Shown here one piece after another: positions 26,524 through 34,462 of a stretch of 64,000 nucleotides of DNA (its first letter is position 1; each line of letters starts with the position of its first letter). Location: assembly GCF_002128425.1 (NCBI RefSeq), contig NZ_NESS01000007.1, positions 125,555-189,554 on the forward strand, in the 5' to 3' direction. The stretch is from Gottfriedia acidiceleris (GTDB lineage: Bacteria > Bacillota > Bacilli > Bacillales > Bacillaceae_G). Position numbers and translations under genes: made by a program. The notes under the pieces are model-generated. The model ran no database searches. It was given only the letters and a program-made list of their open reading frames with translations, and had not been told where the DNA came from.

Positions 26524-26678
26524 ATAACCTCCGCGTTTTGTGTAACTAAAAACAATCACAATCTTTATATTTCCCAAGTATCGTTTTTGGTCGAATTGTA
26601 ATTTTTACTAATTACGATTTGATAGGTAAAATTGGGGGCAAAATGAAAAATATACCATTTGCAAACGGGGGATTATTT

Positions 26679-27149
26679 ATGACTACTCTACAGAATTCAA
26701 CTAATTATTTTCAATTAAATTTGTGGTCTGGAATTTTATTTGGACTTGGATTGGTGGCGTTTTTTGACGAAGCAGTTTTTCATCAACTACTTCATTGGCA
26801 TCATTTTTACGATAAGTCTACAACAAGTATTGGGCTTATCTCTGATGGTCTTTTTCATGCATTTAGTTGGTTCGCAACGATTGGATCTTTATTTATGTTT
26901 GCGAATTTAAGAAGAAAAAAATCACTTTATATTAAAAGATGGATAGGCGGTGTATTACTCGGAGCAGGTTTGTTTCAACTTTATGATGGAACAGTTCAGC
27001 ATAAATGGATGAAGCTTCATCAAATTAGATATAACGTCGATATAATGCCCTATGATTTAACTTGGAACATTACTGCTACAATTATGACTTTAATAGGTTG
27101 TTTTCTAATTCTTAAAACTCGAAATAAAGGTGGTCATTTTGAGAAATAA
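26679..27149 (+). CDS. DUF2243 membrane protein
   Basis: About 156 residues with four predicted membrane helices. Family landmarks are LWSGILFGLGLVAFFDEAVFHQLLHWHHFYD, SDGLFHAFSW, GAGLFQLYDGTVQHKWMKLHQIR and PYDLTWN. It is rich in His within or near membrane helices, hinting at metal or haem contact. The function of DUF2243 is not established; it is often beside CtaG-like genes, as here, where the next gene overlaps its end. GGGGG sites precede both this ATG and the one at 26643, so the start is uncertain. Confidence 0.85.
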   Translation: MTTLQNSTNYFQLNLWSGILFGLGLVAFFDEAVFHQLLHWHHFYDKSTTSIGLISDGLFHAFSWFATIGSLFMFANLRRKKSLYIKRWIGGVLLGAGLFQLYDGTVQHKWMKLHQIRYNVDIMPYDLTWNITATIMTLIGCFLILKTRNKGGHFEK

Positions 27150-27912
27150 TTTTACAACATACTTCACTTCATTTGATCTAATCATTATATTATTAATTTC
27201 ACTTTTTATTGGTGGTTATTTAGTTGCTGCAATGAAATATAAAAAAATGGCATGGCCTAAATCACGTACTATATTATGGGTATCTGGTTTGCTTTGTTTA
27301 TTAGTTTCTGTTATTGGACCAATTGCAAAACTAAGTCACCATCTTTTTGTTTTCCACATGATTATGCATTTGTTACTAGGAATGCTCGCTCCCTTTTTAA
27401 TAGCATTATCTAGACCGATTACATTATTATTAACTTCAATAAAAACACACCATGCAAGGCGTGTTACACGTCTTTTAAGAAGTGCTCCTATTCGAATATT
27501 AACTCATCCTATTAGTACATTGCTTTTAAATATTGGAGGACTTTGGATACTGTATACCTCCACAGTGTTTAATTTAATTCATGAGAGCATCTTCTTGTTA
27601 ATTTTTGTACATATCCATTTATTTTTTGCAGGATATTTGTTTACGATCTCAATTGTTGCCATTGAACCGATTTCTTATAAATACAGTTATTTCTTCCGAT
27701 CATCAATTTTGCTTCTTGCATTAGCAGGTCATGCTATTTTATCGAAGTTGCTTTTTGCAAATCCGATAGACAATTTTGCCTTAAATGATGCTCAACAAGG
27801 TGCAGTCTTAATGTATTATGGAGGGGACTTTGTTGATTTGTTAATGATTACTGCACTTTGTTATTTCTGGTACAATTCATCAAATTCAAATAATACTAGA
27901 GCTTATATTTAA
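27139..27912 (+). CDS. CtaG-like cytochrome c oxidase assembly membrane protein
   Basis: About 258 residues with seven or so helices. It belongs to the caa3-CtaG family, seen in KLSHHLFVFHMIMHLLLGMLAPFLIALSRP, FVHIHLFFAGYLF and LLALAGHAILSK with a GGDFVDLLMI end. CtaG helps insert copper into caa3 oxidase. The gene overlaps the DUF2243 gene by 11 bases, and its best start is TTG 27139 with AAAGGTGG five bases upstream, so translational coupling is likely. No oxidase subunit gene is adjacent, so this is probably a paralog of the ctaCDEFG-linked copy. Confidence 0.83.
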   Translation: MRNNFTTYFTSFDLIIILLISLFIGGYLVAAMKYKKMAWPKSRTILWVSGLLCLLVSVIGPIAKLSHHLFVFHMIMHLLLGMLAPFLIALSRPITLLLTSIKTHHARRVTRLLRSAPIRILTHPISTLLLNIGGLWILYTSTVFNLIHESIFLLIFVHIHLFFAGYLFTISIVAIEPISYKYSYFFRSSILLLALAGHAILSKLLFANPIDNFALNDAQQGAVLMYYGGDFVDLLMITALCYFWYNSSNSNNTRAYI

Positions 27913-27984
27913 TGGACTTTTTTGCCACATATAATCCTTCAAAAGATGCACAAATTATTAATGCATAAGGAAGGAGGGTTAAAG

Positions 27985-28440
27985 ATGAATAAAATTTGTC
28001 TTACATTATGCACTGTATCATTATCATTTATAATTTCAGCTAATGTTCATGCTGCTTCAACTGGACCTGACGCTACCCAGTTAGAACCAAGCTATGATCA
28101 TAATGGTAAACATATAAAAAGAGATTTTGACAATGATTTTAATGATCCAAACCACGTTGTAAATAATACGAAAAACACGGTTAAAGAAGGGTATTATAAT
28201 ACAAAAAATAATATCAAAAATACAACAAATGACATGTTAAATAACAATAATGGAGTAAATAATCCAGTCAATAATGACGGAAATTATTATCGACGAAATG
28301 TAAGTACTACTCCTACACCTGTTACTAACACTTTAAATACTACAGACAATACCGATAATAATCATTTCAATTATGGCTGGCTTGGGCTTCTTGGACTTTT
28401 AGGGTTTGCGGGTTTAAGAAAAAAAGAAAGAGTTGAATAA
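27985..28440 (+). CDS. WGxxGxxG-type secreted or envelope protein
   Basis: About 151 residues from ATG 27985 (AAGGAGG seven bases upstream). A signal peptide (KICLTLCTVSLSFIISANVHA) is followed by a low-complexity Asn/Thr-rich domain with many NN and NT pairs. It ends with YGWLGLLGLLGFAGLRKKE: a glycine-spaced hydrophobic helix followed by basic residues. That tripartite C-terminus looks like a membrane sorting signal of the WGxxGxxG/CTERM style. It is probably co-transcribed with the DUF2243-CtaG pair, 72 bp upstream. The function is unknown. Confidence 0.75.
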   Translation: MNKICLTLCTVSLSFIISANVHAASTGPDATQLEPSYDHNGKHIKRDFDNDFNDPNHVVNNTKNTVKEGYYNTKNNIKNTTNDMLNNNNGVNNPVNNDGNYYRRNVSTTPTPVTNTLNTTDNTDNNHFNYGWLGLLGLLGFAGLRKKERVE

Positions 28441-28445
28441 AATAA

Positions 28446-28492
28446 AAAATAAAAACCTTATTGGGGATTTCTCCAATAAGGTTTTATTTTTT
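28446..28492. terminator. Strong bidirectional terminator
   Basis: AAACCTTATTGG and CCAATAAGGTTT pair, with A and T runs on either side. It ends both the WGxxGxxG gene and the convergent merR gene. Confidence 0.9.
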
Positions 28493-28855
28493 GATTATGT
28501 TCTTTTGAATTACCTCTTTATAAGAATTAATTTTATGCTCCAACATTTTATTTGTTTCTTCTAATGTTTTTAGTTGATGTTCAATAGACTGTTTATGCTC
28601 AACTAATAGATCCAACCTAGCAAAAGATGTATGCTCACCTTCTGTATATAAATGTGCATACTCTTTAATCTTATTAATTGGCATTTGTGTTTCTTTTAGC
28701 TTTAGGACAAATCTTAACCACTGAATGTGTGATTCAGAATACAGCCTTTCACCATTTGCACTTCGATCAGGAAGAATGATCTGTTCTTTTTCATAATAAC
28801 GTAATGTATGTGTGCTTATCCCTAACATCTTTGCGACTTCACCAATTGTATACAT
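28484..28855 (-). CDS. MerR-family transcriptional regulator
   Basis: 123 residues. The N-terminal winged helix is MYTIGEVAKMLGISTHTLRYYEKEQII, with the standard R-Y-Y-E, followed by a dimerising coiled coil (about 80-115). There is no Cys-rich metal-binding loop, so it is of the AdhR/BmrR/TipA-like general type, responding to an unknown, perhaps electrophilic, signal. It is divergent from the SDR gene, whose promoter carries the typical 19-bp spacer with a dyad, so it very probably activates that gene. Confidence 0.9.
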   Translation of the reverse strand: MYTIGEVAKMLGISTHTLRYYEKEQIILPDRSANGERLYSESHIQWLRFVLKLKETQMPINKIKEYAHLYTEGEHTSFARLDLLVEHKQSIEHQLKTLEETNKMLEHKINSYKEVIQKNIIKK

Positions 28856-28899
28856 AAGTACCTCCAGTTTAAGTCAAAAATATTCAAGTAAAAAACAGT

Positions 28900-28930
28900 T
28901 TGACTTAGAGTTTACTCTAACCAGTATAAT
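28900..28930 (+). promoter_or_regulatory. MerR-type promoter with 19-bp spacer
   Basis: TTGACT (28900-28905) and TATAAT (28925-28930) are separated by 19 bp. The spacer area holds the dyad TTAGAGT-TT-ACTCTAA (28905-28920). The overlong spacer is the hallmark of promoters that MerR proteins activate by untwisting DNA. Confidence 0.88.
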
Positions 28931-28995
28931 GAATCCGTAACTGATACACAATTAATTTAAATATAGTACAAACCATATTATTGGGAGGAATTTAG

Positions 28996-29769
28996 TTGAA
29001 AAAATATACTGTCATTACAGGTGCTAGTTCAGGAATTGGTTATGAATCAGCTCTTGCGTTTGCCGCACGTGGAAAAAATCTAATCATCGTTGCTCGTAGA
29101 ACGGAAGAACTTGAAAAATTAAAGTCAGAAATTGCTAAATTGAATGCAGATCTTGATGTAGTAATAAAAACTGCAGATTTATCTGTTGTTAAAAATGCTT
29201 TTACTTTATATGAAGGCCTGAAAGAATATGATATTGAAACTTGGATTAATAATGCAGGTTTTGGTAATTTCGCTTCAGTTGGAGAACAAAATTTAGAAAA
29301 GATCGAGAGTATGCTTAATTTGAATATTGAAGCTTTAACGATTTTAACTTCTCTATATGTACGTGATTATTCAACAGTCGAAGGTACACAAGTTATCAAT
29401 GTTTCATCAGGTGGAGGATATACAATCATTGGTAATGCCATCACATATTGTGCGACTAAATTCTATGTAAGTGCCTTTACAGAAGGGCTTGCTCATGAAT
29501 TAAAGGAGAAAGGTTCGAAAATGCAAGCAAAAGTATTAGCACCAGCTGCAACCGAAACGGAATTTGCAAAAGTATCGTATGATTTAAAAGAAAATGTTAA
29601 ATTTGAAGGCGTGCTGCCAAAATATCATACTGCAAAAGAAATGGCAGGTTTCATGCTAGACCTTTATGATAGTGAAAAGGTGGTAGGAAAAGTTGATGGA
29701 ATTACTTACGAATTCCAATTATTAGATCCACTTTACCCTTATGCAACAAGATTAGAAAGACAGGAATAA
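28996..29769 (+). CDS. Short-chain dehydrogenase/reductase
   Basis: 257 residues, classical SDR. The NAD(P) motif is TGASSGIG (8-15), and the RR at 36-37 suggests NADPH preference. Further motifs are NNAGFG, the catalytic Ser in VSSGGG and Y-x-x-x-K in YCATK. It is translated from TTG 28996 with GGGAGG upstream. It is the target of the divergent MerR regulator, suggesting a role in reducing a toxic aldehyde or ketone; this is inference. Confidence 0.9.
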   Translation: MKKYTVITGASSGIGYESALAFAARGKNLIIVARRTEELEKLKSEIAKLNADLDVVIKTADLSVVKNAFTLYEGLKEYDIETWINNAGFGNFASVGEQNLEKIESMLNLNIEALTILTSLYVRDYSTVEGTQVINVSSGGGYTIIGNAITYCATKFYVSAFTEGLAHELKEKGSKMQAKVLAPAATETEFAKVSYDLKENVKFEGVLPKYHTAKEMAGFMLDLYDSEKVVGKVDGITYEFQLLDPLYPYATRLERQE

Positions 29770-29810
29770 GGGTAAAGCTTTTCCTTACCCCTAAACTCTG
29801 CATCCTAATT

Positions 29811-31022
29811 TTAATTTTCTAACACTAAATTTAAGTGTGGATATTTAGTAGCCCTATATTCTGAAGGGCTACTTTTTATGTATTTTTTAAATATACGACT
29901 AAAGTAATTCGAATCTTGAAAACCAATTCGTGTAGCAATTTCTTGCATAGTTAAATCAGTCATTTCTAAATAAAACATTGATTTTTCAATCCTTATTCTA
30001 TTTAAAAAGTCAATTACACTAGTGCCAATTTCTTTTTTGAATAAGTGACTGAAATGATACTTACTTATGCAGCAATATTGAGCAATTTCTTCCAGTGTTA
30101 TACTAGTTTGATGATTTTCTCTAATATACTTAGTTGCTTTACGAATAATAGGGGTCATCTGATTATTAAATGAATTGGCTATTTGAATCGTTAGCCAGTA
30201 AGCATATTCACAAACCTTTTTTACAAATTTATCATAGCGAATAATATGATATAATTCCTGGATTATTTGAGCGTTTTTTGACATGATGAGTGTTGCATTC
30301 ACACCTGACTCTACAACAACTCTAGAGATTAACATAATTAAATCGACTACCTCAGTCTTAAATACGTCTTCATTTAATCGACATGCATTTGCTACCTTTT
30401 CAAGGAAACTTTTTAATTGATTGACTACCCCTTCTTCATCACCAATTCGTACAAGTGCTAATAATTCAATACGATCCTCGGTTGATCGTGCTCTTAGTGT
30501 ATTTTCTTCCACTGGTTTAATACCACTATGGAATATCAGTTTGTTCCCTTGAAAGAAACGACCTGACATTGACTTTCTAGCCTCTTCAAAAGAGTGGTAT
30601 AACAAATAAGGATCATTATATTTTTTACCTATTCCAATTGAAACTGTAATCTGAACCTTGTCTAATGAATTTTGAATTTCTTCTGCCATTCTATAAATCT
30701 TTTTATTGAACTCGATTTCACTATCTATATCATCTAGCTCAATTAGAAGTGCAAGCACACCTTCTTCTACCCAGTTCCATAAATAAGAAACTCCGATCGT
30801 CTGATCAATTTGATTTATTAGTTTATGGCCAATTTCTTGTTTCCACTGTATTGGGTTTTCTGCTGCTAAATCAGGATAGCGATCAATTGATATGACCATT
30901 ACAACATTTGGATTAGTATTAATGCCACATCTTTCCTGAACTTCATCAAAAGTTCCTATATGGACGAGTGTACCAGAGAGTAACAAATTTGAAAAAGCTG
31001 ATTGAGTAGCATTTCGATTCAT
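29811..31022 (-). CDS. AraC-family regulator with GGDEF-like sensor domain
   Basis: 403 residues. The C-terminal 100 residues are an AraC/XylS double helix-turn-helix (ITLEEIAQYCCISKYHFSHLFKKEIG and LTMQEIATRIGFQDSNYFSRIFKKY). The N-terminal part includes VMVISIDRYPD and QITVSIGIGKKYNDPYLLYHSFEEARKSM, a degenerate GGDEF-like fold seen in YesN-type regulators. No phospho-receiver domain is evident. It lies just downstream of the MFS-lyase operon, separated by a terminator, and likely controls it. AAGGAG precedes the ATG. Confidence 0.88.
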   Translation of the reverse strand: MNRNATQSAFSNLLLSGTLVHIGTFDEVQERCGINTNPNVVMVISIDRYPDLAAENPIQWKQEIGHKLINQIDQTIGVSYLWNWVEEGVLALLIELDDIDSEIEFNKKIYRMAEEIQNSLDKVQITVSIGIGKKYNDPYLLYHSFEEARKSMSGRFFQGNKLIFHSGIKPVEENTLRARSTEDRIELLALVRIGDEEGVVNQLKSFLEKVANACRLNEDVFKTEVVDLIMLISRVVVESGVNATLIMSKNAQIIQELYHIIRYDKFVKKVCEYAYWLTIQIANSFNNQMTPIIRKATKYIRENHQTSITLEEIAQYCCISKYHFSHLFKKEIGTSVIDFLNRIRIEKSMFYLEMTDLTMQEIATRIGFQDSNYFSRIFKKYIKSSPSEYRATKYPHLNLVLEN

Positions 31023-31097
31023 CTTAATTTCTCCTTTTTAGCCTATGATTTTTCTTAGTTGAACATTTGGTAGTAAGTATCAAAATGATTGAGCATA

Positions 31098-31135
31098 AAA
31101 AAAGAAGCTGTCATACTCTTAGAGTATAACTGCTC
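31098..31135 (-). terminator. Terminator of the MFS-lyase operon
   Basis: On the minus strand a GTTATACTC/GAGTATGAC stem with an outer AGC/GCT is followed by seven T. Confidence 0.8.
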
Positions 31136-31146
31136 CATTAAAAATT

Positions 31147-32706
31147 TCATAATTCCATGACCCCTATTTTCTCTTCAACAAGTTCAACAATATCTCCATC
31201 ATGAATTTGATTACGAATTGTTTCTATATCATGATAAAAATAGCGATCCTCTTCAACTGCTGGAACTTGATTTCTAATTAACTGATATACACTTGCCGTT
31301 ACCGGTGACGGTTTTAGTGAATCATGGAATTCTAGTGCTTGAGTGGAAACCATTAGTTCGATTGCTAAAATATGTTCAAGTTTTTTTGAAATCTGATAAG
31401 CTTTCCTAGCTGCGAAATAAGCAAAGCTAACAACATCCTCTTGATTTGCACATGTAGATGTATTATCAATCGTTGCGGGATGGGATAGTACTCTTATTTC
31501 ATTAAGCAATCCAGCTGCAGTATATTGTGGAATCATATATCCATTGTTTAATCCAGGATTTACAACTAAGAAATTAGGAAGTTCACTTACATGGAAATTC
31601 ACTAATCGATCGATACGACGCTCTGCAATCTTAGCTAAATTCGCCATACCAATACAAATAGTATCCGCATAAATTCCAACAAATGAAGCATCAAAATTTC
31701 CACCCATTAATGCGGTGCCATCTTCTTCCCCTGGCCAAATAATCGGATTATCACTTGAAGACTTCATTTCATTCTTAACATTTTCCAATGCATTTTTAAA
31801 TACTTTTTTTACTGCACCATGTACTTGTGGTATACATCTTAAGCTAAGTGCATCTTGTAAGCGATAGTTTTTATACTTCTCTGCTATCTCACTTCCATCT
31901 AAAATCTTGGAAACAATTCTAGCTGTATTCATTTGTTCTTCATGTTTTTTTACTGAGTGTAGACGAGGATCTAAAGCTTTTATCGTGCCTTTAAGCGCTT
32001 CTAATGACATGGCACCACTGATATCTGCCGTTTTTACAGCTTGAATAGCATTATATATCGAGAGTATAGCGAATGCTGTTACTGAAGTAGTACCATTTAA
32101 TAGTGCTAATCCTTCTTTACATTCAAATGTTACTGATTTTAAGCCTGCACGCTCCAATGCTTCATGCCCATTTAGAAGCTCGTCTTTGTACCAAGCTTTT
32201 CCCTCACCCATTAAAACCAGGGCCATATGCGCTTCGGGAGATAAATATGCTACCGATCCCTCACCAGGAACAAATGGTAAAATATCGTTGTTAAGAAGAG
32301 CAGCAATTAGCTCTAACACTTCAAATCTAACTCCTGAATAGCCTTGCCCTATATTATTTAGGATCATTAATTGGATTGCTCTTACTACTTCTTTTTCAAG
32401 AGGCTCTCCTACAGAAACAGCATGAGATCGGACAATATTTCTCTGAAGAGCCTGAGCATCTTCCTTTGAAATAATTTCTGTTACATTGCTTCCAAACCCT
32501 GTAGTTACGCCATACACTGCTCTTTCTTCTTCAAGAAATTTTTCAACTAGATTTCGAGAAGTATTTATTCTTAGAAAGTAGTTTTCTGAAAACGATACTT
32601 TTGCACCATAACATGCAACAGCAATCACTTCATTAACTGATAACTCATGATCTCCAAGAATAACCTCATTTATATTTTTTGGATGAATTAAATCGTTTTT
32701 GGTCAT
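31147..32706 (-). CDS. Histidine/aromatic ammonia-lyase homologue lacking the MIO triad
   Basis: 519 residues from ATG 32706 (AGAGGTG upstream). The fold of HutH/PAL is clear: Tyr65 in VYGVTTGFGS, Asn204 in EGLALLNGTT, SSSDNPI, GGNFD and ANQED. But in the electrophile loop, where HutH reads GSVGASGDLAP, this protein reads GSVAYLSPEAH (150-160): three residues shorter, with no Ala-Ser-Gly to cyclise into MIO. The motif QDPYSLRC is QDALSLRC (284-291), losing the catalytic Tyr. Both were read directly from the DNA. It cannot use the standard mechanism; it may be a repurposed lyase, mutase or isomerase. It is co-transcribed with the upstream MFS gene (32-bp gap). Confidence 0.9.
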   Translation of the reverse strand: MTKNDLIHPKNINEVILGDHELSVNEVIAVACYGAKVSFSENYFLRINTSRNLVEKFLEEERAVYGVTTGFGSNVTEIISKEDAQALQRNIVRSHAVSVGEPLEKEVVRAIQLMILNNIGQGYSGVRFEVLELIAALLNNDILPFVPGEGSVAYLSPEAHMALVLMGEGKAWYKDELLNGHEALERAGLKSVTFECKEGLALLNGTTSVTAFAILSIYNAIQAVKTADISGAMSLEALKGTIKALDPRLHSVKKHEEQMNTARIVSKILDGSEIAEKYKNYRLQDALSLRCIPQVHGAVKKVFKNALENVKNEMKSSSDNPIIWPGEEDGTALMGGNFDASFVGIYADTICIGMANLAKIAERRIDRLVNFHVSELPNFLVVNPGLNNGYMIPQYTAAGLLNEIRVLSHPATIDNTSTCANQEDVVSFAYFAARKAYQISKKLEHILAIELMVSTQALEFHDSLKPSPVTASVYQLIRNQVPAVEEDRYFYHDIETIRNQIHDGDIVELVEEKIGVMEL

Positions 32707-32738
32707 CAAAAACACCTCTTTACTATGAATGTATCAGC

Positions 32739-34103
32739 TTAACTCGTAACTGATTGTTTATTTGTCTCAACTAGATCATCTTCAAGTAATGGATTACTAG
32801 CTTCGTTTAATGAAAGTGATTTTGTCTCTGGAGCCCAAGCAATCGAAACAATTGTACCAATAAATAGAATAATCGACATTCCAATCATAGAAGGTGCCAT
32901 CCCCATTGAGCTAACGCTTATCGGTAAAAGGAATGTCCCAATAGCTGAGCCTATTCGACTAACTGCTGTCGTCAAGCCAACCCCAGTACCACGAACCTCG
33001 GTAGGAAATAGTTCAGCAGGATACACTAATGTTAAATTGGAAGCTGCCGACATTACAAATGTAAAGATTGCAAACACAATAATTGCGATTGTATGTAGAC
33101 CTTGTGGTAAAACTGTTAATGCGAATAATGAAATTGTTAAAATAATAAATGTATTAATTGTAAACCCTCTACGAGTTAACTTTTCAGTACACCAAACACC
33201 AGCTAACGCCCCTACTAGAAGGAACAAGTTTAGAACCATGTCTACACCAAACGTTTCTTCAAATCCCATTTTACTTAAAATAGTTGGTAGGAATGTATAG
33301 ATTGCGAAATACGGAACTACCTGACACATATAAAAAAGTGATCCGAATGTTGTACGTTTCCAAAGCTGCTTATTGAATAAGTCTGTCATTTTGTATGCAT
33401 GTTTAGAATGAGCGTCAACTGTTTCATCCATTACAGCATTTTCACCAATATACTTTCTTACAATAGCACGTGCTTCTTCAACACGCCCCATCTTTAATAA
33501 CCAACGTGGAGACTCCGGCGTACCAAAACGTAAAAGTAAGACAATTAAACCAGGAAGTGCAGCACTCACTAACATCCAACGCCATGCATCTGGCCCTGTT
33601 TTTTCCAAGTAATAACCAACTAAATTAGAAGCTACATATCCAACTGTCCATAAAACGTTTAATGAAGATAATAACATTCCTCTATACTTTCTAGGTGCAA
33701 ACTCAGCTAGTAAAGTAGAACCTACGGCATAATCTCCTCCGAGTGCAACACCGATTAAAATCCTTAAGGCAAAAAGTGTATATGGATCGTGAACAAAAAA
33801 CTGCAGGGCAGATGCGATTGTAATAATAACAAAGTTTGCTAAATAGATTTTCTGCCTACCAATACGATCTGATAATCCGCCAAGAAACAAACTACCGAAA
33901 AAAAGTCCGATTAATGCGGAACTACCGATTAATCCTTCCCATACAGAATTTAATTTCATCTGTGGACCTAGGAGTGAAAGTGCCATGCCTATAATTCCTA
34001 AAGCATAACCATCCGAAAAATTCGATCCAAAAGTAAGTGCCGTAATCCGAATATGGAATTTATTAAGCGGTGCATCGTCCATCATAAATTTTTTATCCTT
34101 CAA
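32739..34103 (-). CDS. MFS metabolite:H+ symporter (sugar-porter/AAHS-like)
   Basis: 454 residues with 12 helices. Motifs are GGLSDRIGRQKIY between helices 2 and 3, ALGGDYAVGSTLLAEFAPRKYRG between helices 4 and 5, PESPRWLLKMGR after helix 6, and PAELFPTEVRGTGVG in the second half. This is the pattern of NiaP/AAHS importers of carboxylated aromatic compounds and vitamins. The start is TTG with GGGGG upstream. As first gene of the operon it probably imports the substrate, or a precursor, of the unusual lyase. Confidence 0.87.
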   Translation of the reverse strand: MKDKKFMMDDAPLNKFHIRITALTFGSNFSDGYALGIIGMALSLLGPQMKLNSVWEGLIGSSALIGLFFGSLFLGGLSDRIGRQKIYLANFVIITIASALQFFVHDPYTLFALRILIGVALGGDYAVGSTLLAEFAPRKYRGMLLSSLNVLWTVGYVASNLVGYYLEKTGPDAWRWMLVSAALPGLIVLLLRFGTPESPRWLLKMGRVEEARAIVRKYIGENAVMDETVDAHSKHAYKMTDLFNKQLWKRTTFGSLFYMCQVVPYFAIYTFLPTILSKMGFEETFGVDMVLNLFLLVGALAGVWCTEKLTRRGFTINTFIILTISLFALTVLPQGLHTIAIIVFAIFTFVMSAASNLTLVYPAELFPTEVRGTGVGLTTAVSRIGSAIGTFLLPISVSSMGMAPSMIGMSIILFIGTIVSIAWAPETKSLSLNEASNPLLEDDLVETNKQSVTS

Positions 34104-34462
34104 AAGAATTCCCCCTTTTTTGACTTTTCAGATAAATTAAATTATAAAAAATAGTAAGTAATAAAATAACTACTTACTTAAACGTACCTAAAGCGCTTCC
34201 AAAAATTTTCATCATTTTTAATAAATTATAATTATTACTCACCAAATTATCTCTAGATAAAGTTTCGGATTACTAGCACAATCTTGCTGAAATGTTAAGT
34301 CCAGGGGATTAGGGAATCATGAGCATAATGAAGGTAAGAGGAAAAAAATTCAAAAGAATAAGAGATAGTTTTTTGGCTATCTCTCAGAACATAACGTATA
34401 TATTGGTTTATTTGCAGTTTTCCTGATTTTTATTGCAGATTTGACTTATGTAATCCTCAAAT
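34104..34462. other. 359-bp intergenic region
   Basis: Holds the promoter region above on the left. On the right is a hairpin AGAGATAG/CTATCTCT (34361-34384), which probably ends the upstream oxidase transcript. I see nothing coding. Confidence 0.55.
34141..34202 (-). promoter_or_regulatory. Activator-type promoter with inverted repeat and cre-like element
   Basis: The minus strand has a perfect TATAAT (34141-34146) but a poor -35 (TTATTT, 17 bp upstream). The -35 lies inside an inverted repeat, AGTAAGTA/TACTTACT (34153-34178). Just upstream is TTGGAAGCGCTTTAGG (about 34187-34202), which matches 11 of 14 cre positions. A strong -10 with a weak -35 and a dyad suggests dependence on an activator, plausibly the AraC-type protein. 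Confidence 0.55.
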
